NCBI RefSeq assembly: GCF_900141835.1
Contig: NZ_FQZD01000007.1
Coordinates: forward strand, 124,001 to 188,000
Origin: Propionispora hippei DSM 15287
GTDB taxonomy: Bacteria; Bacillota; Negativicutes; Propionisporales; Propionisporaceae
Direction: 5' to 3'
Length of the DNA stretch: 64,000 nt
Part shown: in pieces, positions 34,190 through 43,226 of the stretch
Layout of the letters: each line of letters starts with the position of its first letter
Position numbering within the stretch: position 1 is the first letter of the stretch
The notes under the pieces: generated by a model
Told to the model about the DNA's origin: nothing
The model's database searches: none
The model's input: only the letters and a program-made list of their open reading frames with translations
Program-made: the position numbers and the translations under genes

Positions 34190-34234
34190 AGTTCCTGGAT
34201 CACTATAAGAAGTGAATCCAGGAACTGTTTTTTA
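34190..34234 (+). terminator. Intrinsic terminator downstream of the tRNA fragment
   Basis: AGTTCCTGGATCACT (34190-34204) pairs with AGTGAATCCAGGAACT (34211-34226) with one bulged A, followed by TTTTTT. Confidence 0.85.
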
Positions 34235-34292
34235 TTTGCGGTTGTGAGAGGAGAGTTGATTAAATATCCTAGTAAGCAATCTGTTTACGCAA

Positions 34293-34598
34293 TTACTTAT
34301 TCAAAGTTTCCAGGAAACTAGTAAGCAATTCTTTTTGTTCTGCAGTTAAGTGTTTACTTGCTTCCAGCAGTCGTTTGACATTTGGGTTAATATCGGAATC
34401 ATCTTCTTGGAAAAATTCTGCAAGGGTAATGTCAAGAATTGTACATATAGAATCAAGAGTCTCTAAAGAGCATTTTTTACTACCATTCTCTATCCCGGAT
34501 ACAAAGCTTTGTGATACTTCGAGTTGTTCGGCTAGGGAATTTGAGGTGAATCCTTTAGATTTTCTTATTGTTTTAATTCTTTCGCCAACATTAATCAT
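34293..34598 (-). CDS. XRE-family (Cro/C1-type) transcriptional regulator
   Basis: 101 residues from ATG 34598; GGAGG lies just upstream, and the in-frame TTG at 34613 overlaps it. The helix-turn-helix (about residues 4-58: IKTIRKSKGFTSNSLAEQLE, VSQSFVSGIENGSKKCSLET) is followed by a short C-terminal helix (KHLTAEQKELLTSFLETLNK). SinR/phage-repressor-like single-domain protein. Perfect palindromes lie in the upstream region, including one in the spacer of a plus-strand promoter, so it probably represses both directions. It may be a remnant of the mobile element that left the tRNA scar, 120 bp away. Confidence 0.88.
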   Translation of the reverse strand: MINVGERIKTIRKSKGFTSNSLAEQLEVSQSFVSGIENGSKKCSLETLDSICTILDITLAEFFQEDDSDINPNVKRLLEASKHLTAEQKELLTSFLETLNK

Positions 34599-34663
34599 AT
34601 TGTTATCCTCCAATATAATCCGACGATTATTGTAATTATAACCTGAATATGAAATAAAAAATC

Positions 34664-34740
34664 ACTTATAAGTTATAAAATTATTGACTTGAAAACCTAT
34701 AGGTGATAAAATTTAAATATAAATAGAACTGATAAGTTCT
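34664..34740 (+). promoter_or_regulatory. Promoter with three palindromic operator candidates
   Basis: ACTTATAAGT (34664-34673), ACCTATAGGT (34695-34704) and AGAACTGATAAGTTCT (34725-34740). TTGACT (34684-34689), 17 bases, TAAAAT (34707-34712) form a plus-strand promoter whose spacer contains the second palindrome and whose start region contains the third. Expected target of the adjacent XRE regulator. No gene follows until 35004; in between are only hairpins GCAGTATC/GATACTGC and GTGCC/GGCAC. Confidence 0.5.
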
Positions 34741-35003
34741 ATTTTGGAGAGGTTAAGGAGGTGATACGAATAACATAGTTTCCCAAACCAAATCAAAAGC
34801 GAGGTGAGCAAACACGCAAAGCAGTATCGTCAGCCGGCAAGCAGGATACTGCCTGGTTCATTGTGCCCAAAAACAGGCACAAAAAGTACAAAACACATTT
34901 TTATTATAGCTCATTTACCAAATTTCGTAAACTATCCTGTTACATTCTCTAGTATCCTTCGCACTCGTTCGTAACTCATTTCTGATATGAAGGAGGAGTT
35001 CCC

Positions 35004-35588
35004 ATGGATTTTTTAGTTGCCACCGGCGAGAGTTTTATTAAGCTCATTAATACCGGTGGGGAAACACTGGTCGGCATGATCACCGGGATTTTACCGGCGG
35101 CTTTAATTGCCCTGACCATTATGAACACCATCATTGCCCTAGTCGGCCAGGACCGGATCGAAGGCCTGGCCCAGCGGCTGGCCGGGAAACGGATTCTGGT
35201 TCGCTACTTATTCCTGCCGTACCTGTCGGCGTTTTTCTTTTCCAATCCCACCGCCTTTTTGATGGGGCGGTTTTTGCCGGAGCGATATAAGCCCGGCTAC
35301 TACGAAGCGGTCAACTGCAGCACGATGGCGCCGCTCATGTGCTTCTTTCCCCATGTCAATCCGGCGGAGTTATATGCTTGGTTAGGCGTGGCTGACGGCG
35401 TGATGAAGTTGGGGCTGCCCATCGGGCCGCTGGCAGTCAGCGTCTTTTTCCTGGCCATGTTTACTACGACTTTAAAAGCCTTCGTCGTCGAGAAAATCGC
35501 CCATGCCTTAGCCAGGAAGAAGGGCCTCGACTGGGACAAGCTGGAGGCTAGGAAGGTAGGCCAGCCTATCGAGGAACCTTTGCTGTAA
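35004..35588 (+). CDS. srlA: Glucitol/sorbitol-family PTS, IIC component
   Basis: 194 residues, membrane protein with several hydrophobic segments (LVGMITGILPAALIALTIMN, FLPYLSAFFFSNPTAFLMG, IGPLAVSVFFLAMFTTTL). Matches SrlA/GutA, the first half of the transport channel of the glucitol PTS family; the signature SNPTAFLMGRFLPERYKPGYYEA and NCSTMAPLMCFFPHVNP are present. GGAGGAG precedes the ATG. First gene of a GC-richer operon continuing to 39219. Confidence 0.93.
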   Translation: MDFLVATGESFIKLINTGGETLVGMITGILPAALIALTIMNTIIALVGQDRIEGLAQRLAGKRILVRYLFLPYLSAFFFSNPTAFLMGRFLPERYKPGYYEAVNCSTMAPLMCFFPHVNPAELYAWLGVADGVMKLGLPIGPLAVSVFFLAMFTTTLKAFVVEKIAHALARKKGLDWDKLEARKVGQPIEEPLL

Positions 35589-35607
35589 AGTGAACATAAA
35601 ACAATAG

Positions 35608-36536
<929 letters not shown>

Positions 36537-36549
36537 GAGGAAGTGGACT

Positions 36550-36915
36550 ATGGATATCTACCGCACCGTAATTCAGTCTATCGGTCCCTACGCTTTGGAC
36601 TTTCTCGAAACTGATGTACTGATTACCTTTTACCCTCAGGCCCCGGACGGGTTAAAGGACTACTGCTTGATTCTGACACCTACGGACTTAGCAGCCGACA
36701 TTCAAATAGGGGATTATCTGGTATTGGGTGAGAAGCGGTATTTCATTACCGCCGTAGGCCCTGTTGCCAGTGAAAACTTATGCAACCTCGGCCATATCTC
36801 ACTACGCTTTGACGGAGCCATTACCACTCCCTGGGCTGGTAGCATCCATCTGGCGGGCGGCAAACCTAGGGCCGCGAGTGTAGGCGAGACTCTGGCTATT
36901 GAGCGGGAAGCGTAG
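36550..36915 (+). CDS. srlB: Glucitol-family PTS, IIA-like component lacking the expected phospho-histidine
   Basis: 121 residues, ATG with AGGAGGAAG upstream, 13 bases after the previous stop. The fold pattern agrees with SrlB/GutB throughout (ALDFLETDVLITFYPQAPDG, YFITAVGPVASENL, LGHISLRFDGAI). In the enterobacterial family member the phosphorylated His lies in the segment after EEYC (F-I-H-C-H); the aligned segment here is YCLILTPTD, with no histidine. The protein could be phosphorylated elsewhere, be served by another IIA, or have a regulatory or non-transfer role. My alignment is by eye against a remembered sequence, so this needs checking. Confidence 0.82.
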   Translation: MDIYRTVIQSIGPYALDFLETDVLITFYPQAPDGLKDYCLILTPTDLAADIQIGDYLVLGEKRYFITAVGPVASENLCNLGHISLRFDGAITTPWAGSIHLAGGKPRAASVGETLAIEREA

Positions 36916-36934
36916 GGGAGGGAGGTAAGGCCGT

Positions 36935-37342
36935 ATGAACAGCCTAAGCCTGGAAGCCCTGCTAGTCTATCTCTTTTTGCTCATCCTACTGCAGGGACTG
37001 CTCGGCATTTACCAACTGAAAAAGATTACCCGGACATTGGGACGACTGCAGAAGCTTGGTATTTGCGGCTGTGGGATAGCCCGACACTGGACGGGATGGC
37101 GGGTGTACTATCTGATTCTGGCTGACTCGACGGGGCGCATCCGCAGTGCCTACCGATTGAAAGGCATCAGCCTCGGTACTGATTTTGTGCCGGACAAACG
37201 GTTTATTTTTGGTGAAATTCCCGAACTGCTGGCCGACTATGGACAGCGGGAAAGATTAACCCTCCAAGAGACCGCCCAGCTTCGCGCCGCCGAAGAGGTT
37301 CATCGGAAACTGGCGGCATTGCAAGCCGTTCAGGCGGTCTAA
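36935..37342 (+). CDS. srlM: GutM-like accessory protein of the glucitol operon
   Basis: 135 residues: one N-terminal membrane helix (LEALLVYLFLLILLQGLLGI), then a cytoplasmic domain (KLGICGCGIARHWTGWRVYYL, GRIRSAYRLKGISLGTDFVP). Matches GutM/SrlM, described in enteric bacteria as an activator of the glucitol operon though membrane-anchored. GGAGGGAGG precedes the ATG. No GutR-type repressor or activator with a PRD domain is found in this operon, so how it would act here is unclear. Confidence 0.82.
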   Translation: MNSLSLEALLVYLFLLILLQGLLGIYQLKKITRTLGRLQKLGICGCGIARHWTGWRVYYLILADSTGRIRSAYRLKGISLGTDFVPDKRFIFGEIPELLADYGQRERLTLQETAQLRAAEEVHRKLAALQAVQAV

Positions 37343-37369
37343 CACCAACATAAAGGAGAATCAACGATC

Positions 37370-38389
37370 ATGAACCAGGAGAAATATCCGGTTACCTATG
37401 GCCGGAATCTGCTAACCATCTTAACTGACAGTAAAGAAAACTGGCTGATTGTCACTGATCCGGTCATCTGGGAGAAGCTGAAAGGACAGGTCAAACAAGA
37501 CGCTATCCAGCTCTATTTTGTCACTACCATGGAGAAAAAGATCATGGACGAAGAAGTTAAAACCCTGTCGGGTTTTACGCAGGTGCTGGGCCTGGGTGGC
37601 GGTATGGCTGCCGATGCGGCCAAGCTATGGGCCACGGCTCATCAGGTGCCACTTTACCAGATGCCGACCGCCTTATCGGTCAATGCCTTTCTCTGCTACA
37701 AGACAGCCGTTCGCTACGACCATGTGGTTAAATATGAAGGCGATATTCTGCCCAAGGAGATTCTGATTGATTTTGATATCCTGGAGCAGGCGCCCCGCCA
37801 TTTAAACCTGTCGGGCGTCGGTGATTTATTAAGCTGCCTGACCGCCAGCTATGACTGGAAGATCAATGCCTTAATCACCAAATCTCATGCCTTTGATCAG
37901 CGGATCTATGAGGAGACCCAGGAGATGCTGGCCCTGTTAGCTGAGTATATGGGAGATATTGTACAGAACAAAGAACCGGGCCTGCGCTTTATCGTCCGGG
38001 CCTATAAGGGAATCGCCGAACACAGCTACCGGATGCGGCATACCATGTGGGAAGACGGCTCAGAGCATAACGTTTTTATGAACCTGGAACGGATCACCGG
38101 CAGGCAGTTTCTCCACGGCCAGGCCGTTTGCCTGGGTGTCTACTTTATGTCGGCTTTCCAGGATAACCAGCATGAACGGGCGGTGTCGCTGATTCAGCGG
38201 TCGGAGATTGATATCCGGCCCCAGGCGCTGCAGGTTACGATCGACGATATACGGCAGGCGTTACTCACGCTGAACCAGTTTGTCCGGGATCAGAATATCC
38301 GTTATTCGATCTGCAATGCCAAAGAGGTTACAGCGGAGTGGGTAGAAGAGATCTTAGCGAAGTATCAACGGGATTTTCCCGTCGGATAA
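37370..38389 (+). CDS. Iron-containing alcohol dehydrogenase, glycerol-1-phosphate dehydrogenase-like
   Basis: 339 residues. NAD(P)-binding GGG motif QVLGLGGGMAADAAKLWA (about 73-90), metal-binding region SGVGDLLSCLTASYDWKI (D about 153) and later EHNVFMNLE and FLHGQAVCLGVYF (His about 249). Closest in plan to the G1PDH/AraM group of the iron-type dehydrogenases, which act on phosphorylated polyols or ketoses. It stands where srlD (sorbitol-6-phosphate dehydrogenase, an SDR) would be, so it probably oxidises the phosphorylated polyol made by the PTS. AAAGGAGAA precedes the ATG. Confidence 0.85.
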   Translation: MNQEKYPVTYGRNLLTILTDSKENWLIVTDPVIWEKLKGQVKQDAIQLYFVTTMEKKIMDEEVKTLSGFTQVLGLGGGMAADAAKLWATAHQVPLYQMPTALSVNAFLCYKTAVRYDHVVKYEGDILPKEILIDFDILEQAPRHLNLSGVGDLLSCLTASYDWKINALITKSHAFDQRIYEETQEMLALLAEYMGDIVQNKEPGLRFIVRAYKGIAEHSYRMRHTMWEDGSEHNVFMNLERITGRQFLHGQAVCLGVYFMSAFQDNQHERAVSLIQRSEIDIRPQALQVTIDDIRQALLTLNQFVRDQNIRYSICNAKEVTAEWVEEILAKYQRDFPVG

Positions 38390-38426
38390 GGTAAGCAACC
38401 AAATACAAAATCAGTACCAATACATC

Positions 38427-38453
38427 ACCGGGCAGGCGGATTGCCTGCCCGGT
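38427..38453 (+). other. Intercistronic hairpin
   Basis: Perfect 11-bp stem ACCGGGCAGGC / GCCTGCCCGGT with loop GGATT, without a T run, just before the nagB ribosome binding site. It more likely affects mRNA processing or stability than termination. Confidence 0.6.
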
Positions 38454-38472
38454 ATAAGGAGGAGTACCGTCA

Positions 38473-39219
38473 GTGAAGATCATTGTCACCGATTCGTATG
38501 AAGCATCCTGTCGGGAAGCGGCGAACCAACTGTTGAGCGTTATTAAGGGTAATCCGCAAGCCTGTTTAGGTTTGGCGACCGGCGGGACAGCGCAAGGGGT
38601 GTATCCGCATCTGATTGAGGCGTATAAGCAGCAGGCGGTGAGCTATACAGAAATCCGGACGGTGAATCTGGATGAATATATCGGCCTAAAGCCCGATCAT
38701 CCCCAGAGCTACCGCCATTATATGGATACATATTTCTTTGATCATATCGACATCAATCCGCTCAATACCTATATTCCGTCGGGTAGCCAACTGCTGCAGC
38801 CGGAGATCACCAACTTTAGCCGTATCCTGGAGATCTGGCCGCGGGATGTGCAGCTACTGGGTGTCGGGGTGAACGGGCATATCGGGTTTAACGAGCCGGG
38901 GGAAGTGCTGCAGGCCGGGGTGCATATCGCCACACTGGATGAGGCTACGATTAAGGCGAACGCCCGGTTCTTCACCAGCGAGGACGAGGTACCGAAGACG
39001 GCCATCACGATGGGCGTGGGCGATATTCTGCAGGCCGGGAAGATTGTACTGCTGGCCACCGGCAGCCAGAAGGCCGCTGTATTGAAGAAGCTGCTAGCCG
39101 GGGATGATGTCACTACGCAAGTTCCCTGCACGCTCTTAAAGCTGCACCGGGATGTGACGGTGATCCTGGATAAGGAACTGGCCCAGCAGGTGGGGGTAAG
39201 CTCCCGGTTTACTGAGTAA
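38473..39219 (+). CDS. nagB: Glucosamine-6-phosphate deaminase
   Basis: 248 residues from GTG 38473, AGGAGG upstream. Converts glucosamine-6-phosphate to fructose-6-phosphate and ammonia. Signature elements: LGLATGGTAQGVYPHLIEAY, VNLDEYIGL (about 63-71, catalytic Asp), LGVGVNGHIGFNEPGE (about 130-145), HIATLDEATIKANARFF and GDILQAGKIVLLATG. Normal length for the Gram-positive group. Its presence at the end of a polyol PTS operon, with no N-acetyl-glucosamine deacetylase, implies that the product of the dehydrogenase is an amino-sugar phosphate. Confidence 0.95.
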   Translation: MKIIVTDSYEASCREAANQLLSVIKGNPQACLGLATGGTAQGVYPHLIEAYKQQAVSYTEIRTVNLDEYIGLKPDHPQSYRHYMDTYFFDHIDINPLNTYIPSGSQLLQPEITNFSRILEIWPRDVQLLGVGVNGHIGFNEPGEVLQAGVHIATLDEATIKANARFFTSEDEVPKTAITMGVGDILQAGKIVLLATGSQKAAVLKKLLAGDDVTTQVPCTLLKLHRDVTVILDKELAQQVGVSSRFTE

Positions 39220-39334
39220 GCGGCGGGAGAGTGGAAACGCCGGAAGTTTAATTTGGAACATTCGCCCAAGAACATTGGTTGACAAGTCTAAGTCGGTATT
39301 GCATTATAGGTTGTTGTGCCTTATATGAAAAGGG

Positions 39335-39370
39335 AATCCTGCCAATCTATTGATGGATTGGCAGGATTTT
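39335..39370 (+). terminator. Terminator after the PTS-nagB operon
   Basis: AATCCTGCCAATC (39335-39347) and GATTGGCAGGATT (39356-39368) form a perfect 13-bp stem followed by a short T run. Confidence 0.8.
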
Positions 39371-39494
39371 GGCCGTTATTGGGAAATATATGATAAGAAG
39401 GTAGGGCCAGGGTTTTGCTTAGCCGGTTATCCTATGGGTGTGCGAGCCGGCGGCAGGAATGGGCTGATGAAAAGTGTGAAAAAGGAGTGGAAAT

Positions 39495-39977
39495 ATGAAA
39501 CAGGCAATTTATATAGCAAGGATGCTTGTTGTTGTATCGGCTATCTGGCTTATGGGGGTAGTACCATGCTTAGCGGCAGACGCGGGGCAAGATCATTTGG
39601 GGAAATGGAGCTACACGGATGAGATAAGAAAGTTTGCCGATCCGATGACGGAGAATTTACTGCAAATGATTAATCAGGATAATTACGGCCAATTTAGCAA
39701 GGACTTTTCGCAAAAAATGAAAGAGGTCATTCCGGAGTCTGAGTATAAGAAGATACGGGACGATATCCAGACTAAATTTGGCTCCTATGCTTCCAAGGAA
39801 TTTGTCAGTCTGGAAATCCGGGAAACCTATCTGACTGTTTATTATAAGGTTACGTTTTCACAAAGTGAAAAGCCTGTTTTGGTCAGAAGCGTTTTTGTTA
39901 AAGAAAATAATAAAATCCGTGTGGGAGGGTTTTGGTTAAGCCCCTTGTCATATGCGGGTAATAATGGGGAGCAGTGA
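39495..39977 (+). CDS. Secreted DUF3887-like protein
   Basis: 160 residues, AAGGAG before the ATG. A signal peptide (about 1-28, VVVSAIWLMGVVPCLAADA) is followed by one domain (FADPMTENLLQMINQDNYGQFSKDFSQKMKEVIP ... VTFSQSEKPVLVRSVFVKEN) whose pattern fits DUF3887-type extracytoplasmic proteins with an NTF2-like fold. Role unknown. 47 bp before the VOC gene. Confidence 0.7.
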   Translation: MKQAIYIARMLVVVSAIWLMGVVPCLAADAGQDHLGKWSYTDEIRKFADPMTENLLQMINQDNYGQFSKDFSQKMKEVIPESEYKKIRDDIQTKFGSYASKEFVSLEIRETYLTVYYKVTFSQSEKPVLVRSVFVKENNKIRVGGFWLSPLSYAGNNGEQ

Positions 39978-40024
39978 CAACAAAGTCATAGTAGAAATTC
40001 ATTTTAGCCAGGAGAACAACAATT

Positions 40025-40414
40025 ATGAAAAATTCTGCTACATACGAATACCATCACATGGGAATTCCTACCGATAAACCACAGGCAGGGGAACGATATA
40101 GTTCCACTTTCAAGATGTATACGACAGCTGGCCATAATGAATTTCGGATACAGTGGCACCGTTTTGAAGAAGGCTGCCCGTTACATCCTCTGGTACAGAG
40201 TGTACCTCATATTGCGTTTAAGGTGGACAGTATTGAAAAAGCAATAGAAGGCAAAGTTGTACTGTTAGAACCGTATTATCCTTTTGATAACTACAGAGTA
40301 GCCATCATTGAAGTAGAGGGGGCGCCTGTCGAGCTTATTGAAACCAGTCTTAGTGAAGAGCAGATATGGTGCGATTCCCATAATAATTCAGTCATATATC
40401 CCAATAAAGATTAA
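40025..40414 (+). CDS. VOC (glyoxalase/bleomycin-resistance fold) family protein
   Basis: 129 residues; AGGAG upstream. YEYHHMGIPT at the N-terminus and VPHIAFKVDSIEKAIEG, then VAIIEVEGAPVELIE, are the paired beta-alpha-beta-beta-beta units of the VOC fold; candidate metal ligands are H11 and the final glutamate. Probable small-molecule lyase or isomerase; the substrate is not evident. Confidence 0.72.
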   Translation: MKNSATYEYHHMGIPTDKPQAGERYSSTFKMYTTAGHNEFRIQWHRFEEGCPLHPLVQSVPHIAFKVDSIEKAIEGKVVLLEPYYPFDNYRVAIIEVEGAPVELIETSLSEEQIWCDSHNNSVIYPNKD

Positions 40415-40449
40415 CTATAATATAATCAAATCCCCACTCAGTGGTTCCC

Positions 40450-40640
40450 TAGACTCCCCCGATAGGTAGACAGGAGAAATATAAAACCTGTTGCCGAGAG
40501 GGGGAGTATTTTCATGCTATGAAAGAGTCAATATAGCGGTGAAGAAAAGTTGGCAATCCTAGATGAGTTTGATCAAGGGACTGGCCATAAACCGGTGGCG
40601 ACTTTACAGGTTAGCTGTAAAGTTGTTATGTGCAAAGACT
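40450..40640 (+). mobile_element. Relic of an IS3-family insertion sequence (5' end and broken OrfA)
   Basis: The frame containing GEEKLAILDEFDQGTGHK and PVATLQVSC matches the N-terminal helix-turn-helix of IS3-type OrfA. The ATG at 40519 is in a different frame that stops at once, so at least one frameshift separates it from the rest. Upstream CTCCCCCGATAGG and GGGGGAG may be part of the terminal region. No OrfB or right end is present; the adjacent SDR gene begins at the truncation point. Confidence 0.6.
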
Positions 40641-40650
40641 CTTTACAACC

Positions 40651-41634
40651 TCATATTTCAAATTTTATTCCTATGAGCTTTTCGCTCAAAGCCCATAGCC
40701 GTTGAGCCAGTTGAGCATCAATTGCCCACGGACGTACGCCAAACGGGCTGGTACTGTCAGAGGCAACCGTTATGGCTATGTCACAATCCTCGCAATAGAC
40801 GCCACCCATGTCATCTAATTGCGCACTTGTTGCACACCAGACACTGGTCGCAGCCCCTTGCTCCACCGACTTATATTGAGCGTTAGTTTCATCAGAGGTG
40901 ATAAGCCCTTGCGAGTTTTTCACCGGTTGCGGTTTAAGCTCTGAGGGGTCTAAATCACGGCCTAAATCGGTATCAGGCACTAAGCCCGGATGCACGGCAA
41001 AAGCCCGAACGGCGTAGTCTCTTCCGCGTTTGTCGAGTTCGAGTGCAAACAAGCTGTTTGCTGATTTTGACTGGGCATAGGCGGTGAATTTGTTATATTC
41101 CTTGTTTTCAAAGTTGGGGTCAGCAAAATCAACACCACCGAGACGGTGTCCGCGTGATGAAAGCGCAACGACTCTCGCGCCATGTGCTCTTACTAATGCC
41201 GGCCAAAGCCTTGCGGTCAGTTGAAAATGTCCCAAATGGTTTGTTGAAAACTGTGATTCAAAACCGCGTGAATCACGCCTAAGCGGGGTAAACATCACCC
41301 CGGCGCTATTAATAAGCAGGTGCAGCGGACGGTTGGTAGCTAAAAAACGTGCAGCAAAATCATCAATCGATGTAGAGTCCATCAAATCAGTTTTTTCAAG
41401 CTCTACATGGGGGATTCCCTCTAAGGCTTTAAGGGACTTTTCCGGCGAGCGGGCGGGTACAATCACGGTGGCGCCTGCGTTGGCCAGGGCACGGGTTGTT
41501 TCGAGACCTATACCGGAATATCCTCCTGTCACAATAGCTATCTTCCCTGTAAGATCACAACCCTTGAGGATTTCTTTGGCGGTTGTCTGGGGACCAAAGC
41601 CGGAATTTATCGGTACTTGTTTCGTATATTCCAT
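40651..41634 (-). CDS. Short-chain dehydrogenase/reductase
   Basis: 327 residues, an SDR of the retinol-dehydrogenase-like/extended classical type. Cofactor motif TGGYSGIG (about 36-43), structural INSAGV (NAG-type), catalytic Ser in ALSSRGHR and YAQSKSAN (Tyr/Lys pair, about 184-191). The arginine-containing VPARSPE after strand 2 suggests NADP preference. GGAGTAG-type site before the ATG. Followed upstream by a Crp-like regulator gene on the same strand (34-bp gap), which probably controls it. Its base composition looks richer in GC than the surrounding small genes, compatible with recent acquisition. Confidence 0.9.
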   Translation of the reverse strand: MEYTKQVPINSGFGPQTTAKEILKGCDLTGKIAIVTGGYSGIGLETTRALANAGATVIVPARSPEKSLKALEGIPHVELEKTDLMDSTSIDDFAARFLATNRPLHLLINSAGVMFTPLRRDSRGFESQFSTNHLGHFQLTARLWPALVRAHGARVVALSSRGHRLGGVDFADPNFENKEYNKFTAYAQSKSANSLFALELDKRGRDYAVRAFAVHPGLVPDTDLGRDLDPSELKPQPVKNSQGLITSDETNAQYKSVEQGAATSVWCATSAQLDDMGGVYCEDCDIAITVASDSTSPFGVRPWAIDAQLAQRLWALSEKLIGIKFEI

Positions 41635-41668
41635 TGGTAGCTACTCCTTTAATTTCGGATTTAGCAAA

Positions 41669-42262
41669 TCAATTTTCTTCCCGGATAACGCGCCGTATCC
41701 GGCTGAGCGATACTGGCGTAATGCCTAAATAGGAAGCAATATGGGTTTGGCTAACCCGTTTCTCGATATGGGGATAAGTCTTTTTTAAATCGAGATAACG
41801 CTCAGTAGCGCTTTTGGTAATCAACGCATTTTCTCTTAGTATTTTATTGTTCAAGGACTGTTCCAGTATTCTTGTGTAATCCAAGAGAACATGAATATTA
41901 TTCTGTAAGGTTTCCTTTAACACTTGGCGGTCGAGTACCAACGAAACACAGTCCTCTAATGCTTCAAAACTGCATACACTGGCCTTTTTCATTGTTAAAA
42001 AGTCAGAACCGTAATAGGTGTTTTCAAAGATAAATAAATTAGTTACGTCCACACCCTCAACGTTTAAAAAGAAAACCCGTATTAGCCCGGACAATAAGAT
42101 GCTCGGCTCATAGCTGTCTTGTCCCGCTACTATAATTAAGTCTCCTTTTTTATGCTTCCTTATTTGGCCCGTGGATAAAAATCGATCTTTGATAGCATCA
42201 TCAGTCATTAGCGGCAAATCTGATACATTGTTTTTTAAATATGGAAGGTCTGTTTCTTTCAT
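41669..42262 (-). CDS. Crp/Fnr-family transcriptional regulator
   Basis: 197 residues. The N-terminal cyclic-nucleotide-binding-type beta roll (GQIRKHKKGDLIIVAGQDSY through FENTYYGSD) is followed by a long dimerisation helix and a C-terminal HTH (SQTHIASYLGITPVSLSRIRR, about 168-190). The effector is unknown; there is no Cys cluster for an Fe-S centre. AGGAGGATAG precedes the ATG. It lies upstream of the SDR gene on the same strand and divergent from the GyrI-like gene. Confidence 0.88.
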   Translation of the reverse strand: MKETDLPYLKNNVSDLPLMTDDAIKDRFLSTGQIRKHKKGDLIIVAGQDSYEPSILLSGLIRVFFLNVEGVDVTNLFIFENTYYGSDFLTMKKASVCSFEALEDCVSLVLDRQVLKETLQNNIHVLLDYTRILEQSLNNKILRENALITKSATERYLDLKKTYPHIEKRVSQTHIASYLGITPVSLSRIRRVIREEN

Positions 42263-42478
42263 AGCTGCTCTATCCTCCTAATCTTATTGTATCTAAATCG
42301 CCGTTCTTTTCCTTATCATAGGATAAGATTTTATAAAAAACATTATTTTTTCCAGTTTTATCCGGGAAAGGTTCTGTGGCAAGGTGAAATTGAAAGGAGA
42401 AAGGGTGTATTACGTAGAATGACCAGGCATAGCGAGAACCTGCATGTGCATTCTTGGGCTAAAAAAGGAGCATGGCAA

Positions 42479-43105
42479 ATGAAATACGAATGGAAAAAGG
42501 AAGAAAAACAATTATACCTGCCTAAGACCCTTCCGGAATTAATTACGGTCCCCAAGCAAAAATTCTTTATGTTAAAAGGGAAGGGGAATCCGAATCGGGA
42601 TTCCTTTGCTGAAGAAGTAGGTGTTCTTTATTCATTGGCATATGCTGTTAGAATGATGCCCAAACAAGGCTATACTCCCGAAGGATATTTTGAATATACG
42701 GTCTATCCCTTAGAGGGATTATGGGATTTAACGGAAGAGGGAAGAAAGTCCGCAACGTTGGACAAGGACGAGTTTCTATACACCATCATGATTCGACAGC
42801 CCGATTTTGTGACCCAGGATGTTGCTGACAAGGCCTTTGAGCTTGTAAGAAAAAAGAAACCGCATCCATTACTGGAGCGTGTGGTATTTGATACGATGGA
42901 GGATGGCTTATCAGTACAAATGCTTCACCTAGGTTCATATGATAATGAGCCTCAAAGTTTTAACCTGATGAGGGACTTTATAGCAAAAAACAATCTTGAA
43001 ATAACATCTTTAAAGCACCGGGAAATTTATCTTTCCGACGCGCGAAAAGTTGAACCGGCTAAATTAAAAACCGTTTTAAGGTATAGGGTTAAGCCCATAG
43101 CGTGA
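42479..43105 (+). CDS. GyrI-like small-molecule-binding domain protein
   Basis: 208 residues from ATG 42479 (AAAGGAG 8 bases upstream); longer in-frame starts have no ribosome binding site and add a segment unlike the family. The start MKYEWKKEEKQLYLPKTLPE and FFMLKGKGNPN, then YFEYTVYPLEGLWDL and VQMLHLGSYDNEPQSF, are typical of stand-alone GyrI-like proteins, which bind or hydrolyse small xenobiotics. There is no DNA-binding domain. Confidence 0.82.
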   Translation: MKYEWKKEEKQLYLPKTLPELITVPKQKFFMLKGKGNPNRDSFAEEVGVLYSLAYAVRMMPKQGYTPEGYFEYTVYPLEGLWDLTEEGRKSATLDKDEFLYTIMIRQPDFVTQDVADKAFELVRKKKPHPLLERVVFDTMEDGLSVQMLHLGSYDNEPQSFNLMRDFIAKNNLEITSLKHREIYLSDARKVEPAKLKTVLRYRVKPIA

Positions 43106-43118
43106 TACAGGGAAAGCT

Positions 43119-43157
43119 GTAAAATAAATAACAAACAAATCGAATGAACCGTCCCTC
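43119..43157. repeat. Right-end fragment of the MITE-like element
   Basis: TAACAAACAAATCGAATGAA followed by CCGTCCCTCT closely matches 14440-14478. Only the right end is present. Confidence 0.65.
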
Positions 43158-43226
43158 TGGATGCGGAAGAATGATGAGAGGGTTGTGCTTAATACTAATT
43201 AAACGGATATGTCGGGAGGGAGTTTC

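Noticed and set aside
39350-39622. 90-codon frame overlapping the DUF3887-like gene
   Set aside because: No ribosome binding site or family likeness; the overlapping frame has a signal peptide and AAGGAG.
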